From assembly GCA_008802785.1 (NCBI GenBank), contig VUYT01000024.1, positions 62,001 to 126,000 of the forward strand: a DNA stretch of 64,000 nt. The letters run 5' to 3'. The translations under genes were made by a program, and so were the position numbers. Positions 22,827 to 33,455 of this stretch are shown here, piece after piece; within the stretch, counting starts at the first letter, position 1, and each line of letters opens with the position of its first letter. The stretch comes from Symmetrospora coprosmae (Eukaryota; Basidiomycota; Cystobasidiomycetes; Symmetrosporaceae). The notes below the pieces were generated by a model. It was not told the DNA's origin. It made no database searches and saw nothing but the letters and a program-made list of their open reading frames with translations.

Positions 22827-24670
22827 ATGTCCAGAGACAGGCTCGCCCAGATGAAGGTGCGACTGCGCTGCTGTCGACTGTGCAGAGACACTGGGAGTGC
22901 TGAGGGCTAATCTGCAGCTGCCCCCCATCCCGCCCCCGCCAGGCCGAAAGGGACCGAGCACGAGGCTACGGGCAGTCCGCCCAGGGAGCGCCCTCGTCGC
23001 CTCCTCAGCAGCAGTACCAGCAGGAGCAGCCGCAGGGCTACCCTCCTCAGCAGTACGGTGGTGCCGCACAGCAGCAGCAGCAGCAACATGGGGCCTACGA
23101 GTGAGTCCAAGCCAGGCGGGAAAGACGGAACGGGGAGCAGAAAGACAGGGGCCGCGGAGAGCGCGAGCTGTCTGTCATTGTCGACAGAGCAAGCGCAACG
23201 CAGCCTCAGTGAGGCCTTTCAGCTTAGGAATGGCAGTACTGATCCCATCCTGCGTGCCTCCGTCTCACAGTGCTCCCATGCAGGGCGGACCCATGTACCC
23301 CGTCCAAGACTCGCAGCCTCAAAGCTACGGCCGAAGCACCGGACCCGCACCCATCCAGCAACAGCAGTACTCTCAGCAGTACCCGCAGCAGCCATCAGCC
23401 GGGTATGGACAGCAGCCGCAAGGTGGCGCTTACGACAGCCAGCCGCAGCAGGGCGGATTCACGGGAGGAGCGGCGAACGGCGGAGCTTCGGCGTACGGTG
23501 CTGGTAGCAGCAAGGAAGCCTTCTTTGCGGAAGTGAGTGGACGGCACTACGGTTCTGCGTGTATTTTAATCGAGGCTGATGGCGGATCTTTCGCTTCCGC
23601 TGTCTTGCAGGTCGACACCATCGGCGACTCGCTCCAGACGCTCAAGCGCAACATCACACAGATCAATACCCTCCACAACAGCGTGCTCAACAGCACGGTA
23701 GATGAGCAGAGGCAGGAGCGCGATCAGCGTGATCTCGAAGGTCTCACGCAAGAGACCTCGCGCCTGACCAACAGCATCAAGCTTCGCATCAAGAACCTCT
23801 CGGAGCTGGTTGACAGGATGCCGCTCGTGCCAGGAGAGGAAGGCGAGAAGAATGCTAGGAGGATGCAGGTTGCCGCATTGAAGCAAAAGTGGGTACTTTG
23901 CGCTGGCTTCGCGCCAAAAAAGCGGTACAATCTGACGCAAATACACCCGCAGGTTCATGACGCTCATCCAGGAGTACCGGGAGGTAGAGCGCAATAGCCG
24001 GGAGAAGTACCGTCAGCGTATGGAGAGGCAGTACAAAATTGGTCAGTAGCTGCCGAGCGTTGACAGCCTGAGATCCGCGTGCTGAAGTCGACTGTTATCA
24101 GTCAAACCCGATGCTACGCAAGAGGAGATCAAGTACGCCATGGACAATGACCAGGGCTCGCAAGTCTTTGCAAGCGCTCTCACGCAGTCAACGAGATATG
24201 CCGATGCGCGTACCGCATACCGTGAGGTGCAGGAGCGCCACGAGGACATCAAGCGGATTGCGGCTACCATGCAGGAGCTGCAGGAACTGTTCAACGACAT
24301 GGCTATGCTTGTTGAGCGGTGCGTGGATGCGCACTCGAGGTCCTGCGCGGACATTTTGGCTGACTTCGTAATGACGGCGCTCGCTTGCAGACAAGACGAG
24401 CAGATCCAGACCATTGAGGCTACCGCCAACAACGTCGAGACAACCATGGAAGCTGGACACAAGGAGGTCGACAAGGCAGTCGTGTCTGCGAAGAAGGCGC
24501 GTAGAAAGCGATGGATCTGCTTCTGGGTCCTCATCATCTTGGTTATTGGTAAGTTCTGCCCGTTCAGCTGAATGTCTGGGCCATCTATCATTAAGCACAC
24601 CCTTCCGCCGCCCACAGCCATCGTTCTTGCAGTCACGCTCAGTATCCTGAGCAACCAGGGCAAGATCTAG
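22827..24670 (+). CDS. SSO1: Syntaxin-like plasma-membrane t-SNARE, Sso1/Sso2 type
   Basis: Second Qa-SNARE of the tandem pair. Exon 1 is 30 nt (MSRDRLAQMK) and closely matches the start of the upstream copy. After an intron comes a Gln/Tyr/Pro/Gly-rich region with short poly-Gln runs, then the Habc helices (DTIGDSLQTLKRNITQIN, ETSRLTNSIKLRIKNLSELV, FMTLIQEYREVERNSREKY). The SNARE motif runs from RHEDIKRIAATMQELQELF through the zero-layer Gln in the ERQDEQI context to SAKKARRKR. The anchor WICFWVLIILVIAIVLAV is interrupted by an intron; the protein ends ILSNQGKI, a normal short luminal end at 24670. About six introns. The linker VKPDATQEEIK parallels VKPDATPEEIR in the neighbour, supporting tandem duplication followed by divergence. 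Confidence 0.93.
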
Positions 24671-25299
24671 ACGAGGCGTACTGAGCCAAAGCTACGCGTG
24701 CCCGATGGCCAAACCCCTCCCGCTTGTACTCACGAGCCGGCTTTTTCTGGCCTAACGCCGCTTATCAGCCGCTCTTAACCTAGACGCCTGGAGCCTTTGC
24801 GCTCCCTTACACTCGTTCATCCGTCCGACCCGTTCAGCCCCGATATCACCCATCTCTCGACAACTACCCCAGCCTCGATGTATTCCATGTCGGTGTGCTA
24901 TTGCTACTACTGTCTCGCATGCGCGATTTTCAGCGAGCGTTGCTGGTAATATAATACTGTACAGAACCCCGGACTCTTCCTTGCCTATGCCTATGCCTTC
25001 TTGTGCTCCCTGCTGTCCGCCTGCCGATTGCCCCTTCGCTCCGCTCTCATCGAGCTCGGATACAGGAGCAACGTGTGAAGGACGGCAGGGACCGCCCACT
25101 CACTGTCGGGGCGGTACCTTCGCACCATCATAGCTGCTACTGCCACTGTCCATATGCTCTCAGCCGTGCTCTTGATGCTGTAAGCGCGCAGCTGCCAGTC
25201 GATACAGTCGGACCGTGTCGCGCGTACGAGGGCGCTCCGCCACAACATACTAGGACGAGCAGCCGCAGCATCCAGCTCGAGGCCATCACTCCCTACTCC
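24671..25299. other. Spacer upstream of Eme1
   Basis: 629 bp with no supported gene. The Eme1 frame is open upstream of its ATG from about 25003, but no in-frame ATG or protein-like sequence supports an extended start. Confidence 0.5.
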
Positions 25300-27499
25300 A
25301 TGGCCTTCTCGCTGTCGTCAGATGGCGATTTCGTCCTGCCTCCGCCTCTGACAAAGTCGACTACCGTCTTTCCGCCACGCTCTCCTCCGCGAGCTCACGA
25401 CCTGCCGACGCTAGGCTCGAGAGCCACGGCAGCGAGCTCAGCCAAGCTAAGCACCGCGCCGCTGCCGCTGCGCGCAAAGGCTGCACCTGGCGCAGCTGTC
25501 GAGATCATCGACATCGACGACTCGGATGACGATGACACACGCGAGGAGGAGGCGCCGAATGATCGCGTCACGAGTCTCCCTCCCGGCCATCATGCACACG
25601 CCAGCCAGGCTGCGCCGCGCGGCGTGATGCACAAGACGATATCTGCGCCTGTGCTGCCCTCTTCCCGCAAGAATGCCGTCACTGGTCGCGGGGGTCAGCC
25701 AGCCCGTCGTCCATTGAACGACAGCGATGACAGCGACGCGTCTCTGCCAGATCTCGGCGACATCGGCCTGGGTACCAGCGCAACGATGTTATGGAGCCAG
25801 CCGTGGGATGCGAGCGGCACCGTGCCCGCCCGTCTGAAACCAGACAAGGGCAAGGGAAGGCAGATCTCCAGCAGTGCCGCGCCTGCCCTCGGTGCAGGTC
25901 GTGTCACAGCGGCGTCGCGAGGTGGAGACAGCTCAGCCACGACAGACAGTGATGATGAGCCGGTAAAGAAGAAAGGAAGGGTCAACAAGACTGCTCCTGC
26001 CATTGCGAGCGGGAGCGGATCCGCTGGAACGGGCTCGAGAGCAGCTTCGGCCTTGACGAAGGAGCAAGAGAGGGAGGCAAAGAAGCGGGCAAAGGATCAG
26101 GAGAAGCTCGAGAAGGCTGTGCGTTGCCTAAAACGAGTGCGATGTGTCCAAAGGCGGAACATGGCTGACTGGAGCGCTTCATCCATGTGCAGACACAAGC
26201 CGCCATCGAAAAGGAAAGAAAGGCGCTCTTCAGTGCCAGCAACAAGCTCATTAGTCGCTCCGAGGCATGCGTCGAGATAGAAGTTGGCGTCTCGTCCGCG
26301 CTTCTGGCTTCTGGACATCCCTTCCGCGAGAAGGTCTCCATCAATTTGACCGCATCTCTGACTGCCGTGTCGACGCGCTACATCGAGCGAGCTCCGCGTG
26401 CCGGCTGCATCAACAACATCATCACCTGGAAGCGAAACGTGACGAAGGATTGGGACTCGTCGAAGCGTGTCTGGCAGCCTCGAAAGCAGGAAGCAGTCAG
26501 GTGGGAGGACGAGGCCACCGTGCTCGTCTATCTGACATGTGCAGAGGTGGAGGCAGCGGTCGAGACCAGGAAGAGGCGGGAGACGGGCGCGGCACCATCA
26601 GAAAGGGCGTCCGACACACTCGGGGAGATCGTCGGCAAGGTCAAGGCTGCTTACGGGAGCGACTACCAGGTCTTTCTCCTCTTGCAGAGCCTGACTGACA
26701 AAGCCAAAGCGAAGAGATCGGCCGAGAATGCCGAATGGCAAGCCAAGGCACACGGTGGAACAGCCACCGCCGGCAGCAAGGCCAAGAAGGGCAAAGACAA
26801 GTACAATAGCGCCGTCAGCATGGACGACATCGAGACGGAGATTGTGCGCATCTCGATGGCCGAGCGATGCTACGTCGTTCGAGCAGAGACGTACGATCAG
26901 ACTGCCAACTGGCTGCTCGAGCTGACGAAGGACGTTGCGCATCGGCCGTACAAGTTGGTGATGCTTCGTCTCTTCCAGGTAGGGCTGTAATGCTAACCAC
27001 GTCAATCTCTCCACTGCCTCTTCCTCCGCGCAGACTGCTCGACAGGGCCCGGGAAGCGCTGCTCCAGATTGACGGAAAGCTGCAGAGCTCAGGAAGTGGG
27101 AACCTCAAGACGACCTACGTGAACCAGCTGAGCTGCATCAATAGCGTGACGGAGCACATGGCGGTCGGCATCGCGGCAGTCTATCCGACCTGGAGAACCC
27201 TTCTCAATGCGTACAATGCCTGCGCAAATGTCCGCGAGAAAGAACTCATGCTTCAGGACATTCCGGTACGTCTTCTCTTGCCTTGCGCATCGCTACGCTT
27301 TCACGTCTGGTCGGATGAAGCGCTGCTAAATGATCGAGTCGTCCATCCGCAGGTCGGCAGCAATCTCAACGGCGCGGCCACACATCGCAAGATCGGCAAA
27401 GCCGTCAGCGAAAAAGTATACATTGTGCTCTTCAGCTCCAACAAGAATCTCGATCTCAGCAATGACATCAGGAGAGTCAGGGCCGCCGCGGCTTCCTGA
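25300..27499 (+). CDS. EME1: Crossover junction endonuclease non-catalytic subunit Eme1/Mms4
   Basis: Partner of Mus81 in cleaving 3' flaps and recombination or replication intermediates in the nucleus. The ATG at 25300 is preferred. The first ~270 residues are disordered and Ser/Ala/Asp-rich and include VEIIDIDDSDDDD, a hydrophobic core followed by acids as in a SUMO-interacting motif. After an intron the conserved part begins (KERKALFSASNKLISRSEAC), leading to an ERCC4-like nuclease fold lacking an obvious GDXnERKX3D site, as expected for Eme1. An intron between 26985 and 27066 (3' site CTGCTCCAG) restores frame to IDGKLQSSGSGNLKTTYVNQ. The C-terminal helix-hairpin-helix region follows (AVGIAAVYPTWRTLLNAY, then GAATHRKIGKAVSEKVY). 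The stop is at 27497. Confidence 0.83.
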
Positions 27500-28025
27500 T
27501 CTCTGTACACCAGCATGTCGCCCGAAGCTCCTGCGATTTCTCCTGGACCCGTACGTGGCTACATTTGCCTTTCTCTCAGTCCATGTTGTTGTCGATACGC
27601 AAGGGGCGCATCGCTCCGTGCTCTTATTTCGCATGCAGCCTTGTTCAGTAACGCAGAGAGGACTGCCAGTCGTGCTGTGCTGGAGGTGACGCGCCTGCAT
27701 CTTGACGCTCGCAGCGTAGGCGGCAGGAAGGCGCAGCAGAGCTGAAGTGCAGAGAGGTCGTGTTTTTTTTTGCTGTCAGAAGAGCTCTTTGTGAAGTTAC
27801 AGAGGATACGGCCGCAGGAGATGAAGGGGCTCTTGACGCGGTCGGGTCGAGCTCGAGCTCGCCAGGGGCAAGCGTGACTGCGACTGAAGTACGGGCGGCG
27901 CCTCTTCTCCTCACACCCGTCCCAGCAACCCACTGCAGTCAGTCCTCGCCAGTCTAGGCATCACCAGCACATTCTCTGCTCGCGCTCGACATATATTCCT
28001 AGCCTGCTCGCTTGCTGCGCTCAAG
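27500..28025. other. Spacer between Eme1 and Rtf1
   Basis: 526 bp with no supported gene, RNA or repeat apart from a short poly-T run near 27763. It includes the Eme1 3' UTR and the Rtf1 promoter. Confidence 0.5.
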
Positions 28026-29994
28026 ATGGCCGACTGGGAGGATGACTTGCTCGCCCTGGCAGAGGACCCGGTGGCTCCGCAACCAGAAAAGAAGAAGCGC
28101 AAGAAGAAGAAGCAGCATGAAGAGGTCGAGCAGCAGAAGCGAGAGTGCGTAGAGCGCGCGCGTGTGTGCTGTGTTAGGGCGCGGGGACACCAGGCTCATC
28201 GTGCCCCCATCTTGGACGCTGTCACTCTCTGGCTGCTGCGACCCCGTCAGATCATCCGCCTCCGACATGGACGTCTCCGAAGGCTCAGATGTAGAGTCCA
28301 AGCCCATGCAGTCGAAGGCTGCCGACAGCGACGACGACAGCAACGACGGTGATGGACAGAGCGAAGTGCGACCGGACCTCTTCCCGTATGAGGGCATCTA
28401 CAAGAACTCGGAGGACAAGTCTCGGTGAGGCATAAGCGCGATGGCGCATGCTGCATGCAAGGCTGTTGCGGTCCATGGGGCTAATCGGTTGCATACGTGC
28501 CCGCGCACTCCGCAGACTGGCACAGATGACGGAGATTGAGCGCGAGTCCATCCTCGAGGAACGGCGGGAGAAGCTGCAGCAGTACGAAGACCGGCAGCGG
28601 CTCAAGCAGATGGTGGCCGAACAGGACGGCATGGGCGCCTTCTCAGATAGCCAAACAAAGCCCTCGGCAGCCGCTGGCACGCGGCGCAAGACAGGCGCTG
28701 GGGCAGAGAAGCTCAACAAGCTGGACGAGCTCAAGCGGAAACGGCAGAGCAAGAAGGAGCGGGAGGAGAAGCGCGCTCGCCGGGCAAAGGACGGCCGCTC
28801 GAGCGGGGACGACGAATCGGATGAGAGTGACGCGTACGACCCGTCTGGCAGCCGCAAAAAGCAGAAAAAGAAGCGCAAAAAGTCGGCCTCGCCCTTCGCC
28901 TTTACCGACGATGAGGATGAGGACGATCCGCAGGACGGTGACGTAGCTGGGCCCTCCTCGAAAGCCAAGTCCTCAGCTGCCGCTCGCGGGGCTGCCGATG
29001 CAGTCCAGTCTGTGGCAGATCTGAAGCACATCATCCTGCCGCGGGGCAAGCTTGCCTTCTTCTGGCCGACGCCGTTCTTTGAGGAGTACGTCAAGGGAGC
29101 GTTCGTGCGGATTGGAGTTGGGAGCGACGCCGGGCAGCCCGTCTATCGTCTCGCGCAGATCGACAAAGTCTCGCCTCACCGCAGCAGCAAGCTGTATGAC
29201 CTCGACAAGCACAAGACCGACCTCAAATTAACGCTCATTATCGGCAACTCGACGAGGGACTTCACCATGCAGATGGTCAGCAACTCGACGGTTTCTGATG
29301 TGAGTAAAGTCTGCTTGCGGTCCCAGTAACGGCGAGGTCGCCATGGCTAACATCGCTTCCTTCTGTGTCCCCGCAGCGCGAGTTCGACCGCTTTGTCATC
29401 ATGACACGAGAGGCTAAGATCGACTTGCCAACAAAAGCCTTTGTGCAGCAAAAGCACGAGTACATTGCGAAGTGGAAGGAGTACACCCTGACGGAGGCCG
29501 ACATCAACGTCATTCTGGAAAAGAAGAAGAGCGCGACGCGGCAGCGAGGCGGGATGGAGTTGCACGAGCGGCACACCCTGACGAACGAGCGGGACATTGC
29601 CAAGCGTGCGGGAGACGTGCAGAGGGTTGCAGAGATCAACGAAAAGCTGGCGCAGATGGAAGGGGCGAGCGTGGCGAGTGCTCCGCTGCCTCCCGCGCTT
29701 GCCGCCGCGAGTAACATGAACGCGTCGCCGAAAGCTGCTTTCTCGCTGGAGGAACGGAGAAGGACCCTCGCTGCTGGCGTCGGGCTGTCAACGCCAAAGA
29801 ACACCTCGCGGCCCGGTTCAGGGGCTTCGACGCCTCAGCGAGTGGTGCAGCAGGCACCGCCACCAGCAGCGACGACCAACGGCACATCATCAGCAGCGCG
29901 TCTATCGAATACGTCTCAGCAGGGCTTGTCGCAACACTCCAACTTCTCCAAGCTGTTGGCGTCGAAGATTGATGTTGACTTGGGCGATTTCTAG
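28026..29994 (+). CDS. RTF1: Paf1-complex subunit Rtf1
   Basis: Transcription-elongation factor that promotes H2B ubiquitination and recruits the Paf1 complex to RNA polymerase II through its Plus3 domain. The ATG at 28026 begins MADWEDDLLALAEDPVAP, followed by Lys-rich and acidic segments typical of Rtf1. The histone-modification-domain region and DLFPYEGIYKNSEDKSR precede LAQMTEIERESILEERREK, the family's conserved entry segment. After a charged linker, the Plus3 domain spans VADLKHIILPRGKLAFFW to TREAKIDLPTKAFVQQKHEY, including GAFVRIGVG and VYRLAQIDKV. A helical region (YTLTEADINVILEKKK) and a Ser/Pro/Ala-rich tail end at 29994. Three introns: after codons for QQKR, DKSR and TVSD. Confidence 0.95.
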
Positions 29995-30402
29995 CGAGAT
30001 GCGAACAGCGGATTACCTTGGAGCAGGGCTAAGTAGTGCTCATGCATGTTGTGACGAGACACATAACGACGGCATTCGCAATCTTCTCGTTTGGAGGCGG
30101 AGGCAGAGCGCGTGGACAATCACGTGCATTCAGTGCGACGCGTCTGGAACCGTGAAAGGACCGCCTCTAATTCCTGCTTGTGCTGCCTGCCGTCACGTTA
30201 GTCCGCGTGCGTGCGTCGTCATGTTGAGGCATCTCCGAATGACCGTCTTGTCCCGCAGTCAGTGTGTGTGGGCGGCTTTGGCGAGCAGACTCGCGGATGG
30301 CGGTGCGCTTCGCTGTTCTCGACTTCTAGCTGCGCATCCCATTCGCACTCTTGCCTTTTGCCATCAGTACACAACAGTACCGCACGTACAGCTTCCTACA
30401 TT
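29995..30402. other. Spacer between Rtf1 and the M50B-like gene
   Basis: 408 bp with no supported gene. Plus-strand frames are open by chance but carry no motif. Confidence 0.5.
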
Positions 30403-31537
30403 ATGGCACCGACCTCTCTTTATCATGATTCCTCGAACGCCTCAGCTGCCAGACTCACTGCCGTCGGGGCCTCCCTCGCTGCGGCGCACTTCCACCTTGT
30501 GAAACGGGCAACGGTGGCGGAGCAGCTCGCTCCGTCGGACGAACAGAAGACCACGCTGTATGTCATCCTGGGCTATGTCATCTTCATCAGCGTCGCCTGG
30601 AACCTCTGGGGCCTGAAATACCTCCTCTATCGTACGCTGAAACTGATCCAAGACGAACACGCAGCGGCGGCCTCAGAAGAGGCGTGTGCTCACCTGTAAC
30701 TCTCCTCCTTTCCCGCCAACAGCATGGAAGATCTTCACCGTCATGATACACGAGTTCGGACATGCTGCAGCTGGCTGCTGTACTGGAGCGCGCATCCTCT
30801 CTATCGAGGTCGACCCGAATCAAGGCGGTCTGACGCGAATGAAGGGTGGCGTCTCCTGCTGGACGCTGCCAGCGGGGGTGGGTGTAAACACTGGCAGACC
30901 TCGTCGATAGTCTCTGACGCACTGCACATTATCTGACAGTATCTGGGTAGTGGCCTGTTCGGCGCGCTGATGATCTTTGCCGGCTTTTCGATCGTGGCTT
31001 CAAAAGTCGCGTCCATCCTCATCGCCGCTATGATGCTCCTCACAACCTGGTGGGCTCGTCGAAGCTGGTTCACCCTGCTTGGAGTCCTCTTTGCGGTCGG
31101 CAGTGAGCCACATCTATCTGCTCTACGAGCCAACGCAGCTGACATGCTCCGCACTCTCGACCAGTGCTCGTCGGCTTCTGGTTCATCGAGCATGCTTACT
31201 ACCTTCGCTTCTACGTCCTCTTCATCGGCGTTATGTCGGCCCTCTACTCGCTCTGGGACATTATGGACGACCTCATCCTCCGCAAGGTCAACGAAAGCGA
31301 CGCCTCCCAATTCGCCAAGCTCGTCCCTGCGGTTCCAGCGCAAGTCTGGGGTGCCATCTGGCTAGTCATCAGCTTCGTCTTCTTTGCATGCGGCATTCTG
31401 GCTGGTCTGGCTGCAGTGAGATGTCTTTTCCGTCCGTTCCGGTGAACTACATCGCTGATTCCCCTCTCTATTCGCAGTTCAAGGACTCGTCAGAAGAACA
31501 GAAGCTAGACTCGGCAAAGTTCATACCAACGCGCTGA
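30403..31537 (+). CDS. Peptidase M50B-like polytopic membrane protein
   Basis: Putative membrane-embedded zinc metallopeptidase of the M50B-like group, a fungal/plant family whose substrates are unknown. The ATG at 30403 gives a short luminal or cytosolic N-terminus and a first TM segment (LYVILGYVIFISVAWNLWGL). An intron joins LYPW to KIFTVMIHEFGHAAAG, which contains the HExxH-like zinc motif HEFGH, followed by GARILSIEVDPNQGGLTRM, also typical of the family. Further TM segments follow (GLFGALMIFAGFSIVASKVA, MMLLTTWWARRSWFTLLGVL, YYLRFYVLFIGVMSALYSLW, VWGAIWLVISFVFFACGI). The DIMDDLI segment probably supplies a third metal ligand. The protein ends FIPTR at 31537. Four or five introns. Confidence 0.83.
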
Positions 31538-32145
31538 ACTCACATCACGCTCAAAAGCTGTGATGTCAGCTCTTCCGCACTCTGCCTTAAGGCGGCCTGC
31601 TAGCAGACGTGCGCCCGCTGAACGAGCTCTCGGTAAGCCCGCAAAATAGGGCAGGACTCAAAGTTGCTCGGGCTCGACTGGAGCGATCTGTCGTTCTCTC
31701 TCCCTCACCGATACTCGCTACATGCGACTGCTGCACAAGTCCCGTCGCTCAGCCGTCTCCACTTTACAGGCCCACCAGAGGCAGCATTGGAACACAGCTA
31801 AGGGCCTATCCTGCCTCTCGCGCACTAGCCGCGATGCCGCCTTCCAATGTGCAGACGTGAGCGATGCTTCTCTTTCTACCTTTGCGCTAGTGGATGCATT
31901 GGACCGCAGCTGATGAGCGAAGCACTTGCACATGCTCTCACCACCGATTACAGCTTCTCCTCACGATGGACAATTTACACATGTACCTGACGAGTACATA
32001 TCTGTCATGTAGCAATCGCGACCACAAGCTGCCGGTCAGCACTTGTATCCTTTGGTGTATTCGATTGACCATTCCAAGCAGGCACAGGATGGTACAACGT
32101 GGGAGATCACGGAGCAGAGACGCAAGACTAGATGATCTGTCTCAT
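31538..32145. other. Convergent spacer between the M50B-like gene and SKP1
   Basis: 608 bp. No ORF with protein-like composition, no tRNA-like structure and no repeat was seen. It is long for two 3' UTRs, so a small non-coding transcript cannot be excluded. Confidence 0.45.
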
Positions 32146-32892
32146 CTATCGGTCCTCGGCCCACTCGTTCTCTATCCGGATCTGAGCCTCCTCCTCCGGC
32201 GTGAAGTCGTTTTCGATGCCGAAGAGCTCGCGGATTTGCTCAGGCGTCTTGCCTTTAATCATGTTTGCGATGGTCTTACATCCGACCTCACTGGATCACC
32301 CGAAGTGACCGATCAGTCCCAGTAACCGGCGCAAGCACGACTATGTCGGTCACTCACAGAAGCTGCTTGATATCGAGGTAGTTGGCAGCCAGGACGATAT
32401 CGAAGATCTCGGACTGGTCGACATTGTAAAACTCCCGGTCCCATGGCGTGACCTCGATGTTGCGTCGACGGTCCTCGTCGAATGCGCTAGTGAGTCAAAG
32501 CCAAGTCGGTATGACTTCGTCAGCCACTCATTCGGGTACCGCGTCAGAGAACACGGAGTTGCCCTCATTCACTCGACAAAGGGCTCCGGATCGCTCTTGT
32601 GGTGCTCGCACCATGCAAGCACCTTCTTCAGTACAGCGGCATTGACATTCGGCAGTGGGATGGCATCCTCCTCGTTGCCATCGACGTCTGCAACCGCATG
32701 GCGAACTGTCAGCATCGCCACTGTACCTCGCATGTGATGCGAGTGGCAAGCCTCACCCTCCAGCATGTTCTTGATGAGCACGCTCTTCAGAGCCACGTCT
32801 CGCTCGATGATGAAGTCCTCATTGTCTGAAGATGTAAGCCTGACCTTCTTGACATCCTTGACTTCTGTGGCGGGCGCTGCAACGTCAGACAT
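32146..32892 (-). CDS. SKP1: Skp1, adaptor of SCF ubiquitin ligases
   Basis: Bridges Cul1 and F-box proteins in SCF complexes and is also a kinetochore component in yeasts. The ATG at 32892 gives [20 protein letters not shown]. The BTB/POZ-type fold follows ([26 protein letters not shown], then [20 protein letters not shown]). After an intron comes the core segment [20 protein letters not shown] and [12 protein letters not shown]. The C-terminal F-box-binding helices encode [20 protein letters not shown] and end at WAEDR with the stop at 32148-32146. The acidic loop between the POZ halves is short. About four introns. Confidence 0.96.
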
Positions 32893-33455
32893 GGTCGATA
32901 TGATGAGACGTTTGGATGGGCCTGGTGGCAGAGGGATAGGCAATAGGATGATGTGAATTGAAATGTAGTTGCAGAGGAGAGGTGTGAGCTGTAGATCTGT
33001 TGCCTCTTGTAGTGTGAATCGGGAGTGGAGCTCGAGCGGTTAGTCTTCGATGTTGAACTCGCTGACAGTCTCGGTGTCAGTCTTGACCGACGTCGAGCAG
33101 AAGTGTGGAGTCTTGACAGACATCGAGCAGCTGCACACCTCTGACCGTCATAGGAGCGAATACGGGACACCGCCTTGACTTGTCTGCCGGGAGACAAGCG
33201 AGTCGGAGTGCTTGTTTGAAACGTCGCTTGGGCTGAGGCTGAGCGACCGAGTCGCTGAGCTTACGCGAGTAAACGATAGCTGTTCTACATCCAGGGGCGA
33301 TAGCCGTGTGAGATCATGCAGGGTTGCAGTTATGGGCTACATCGGTACAGGCTGAGACAAATGATACCTGGATTGCAATATCAGCAAGGGCAAAGTATCG
33401 TAGCCACAAGGGGCGCCACTCCTCGCTCCTTCGCGAGATAGAGGCCAGCGCAATA
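32893..33455. other. Spacer between SKP1 and the CoA-ligase gene
   Basis: 563 bp; SKP1 promoter plus the CoA-ligase 3' flank. A near-duplicate pair, GTCTTGACCGACGTCGAGCAG (from 33081) and GTCTTGACAGACATCGAGCAG (from 33110), is the only repeat seen. No gene was found. Confidence 0.5.
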
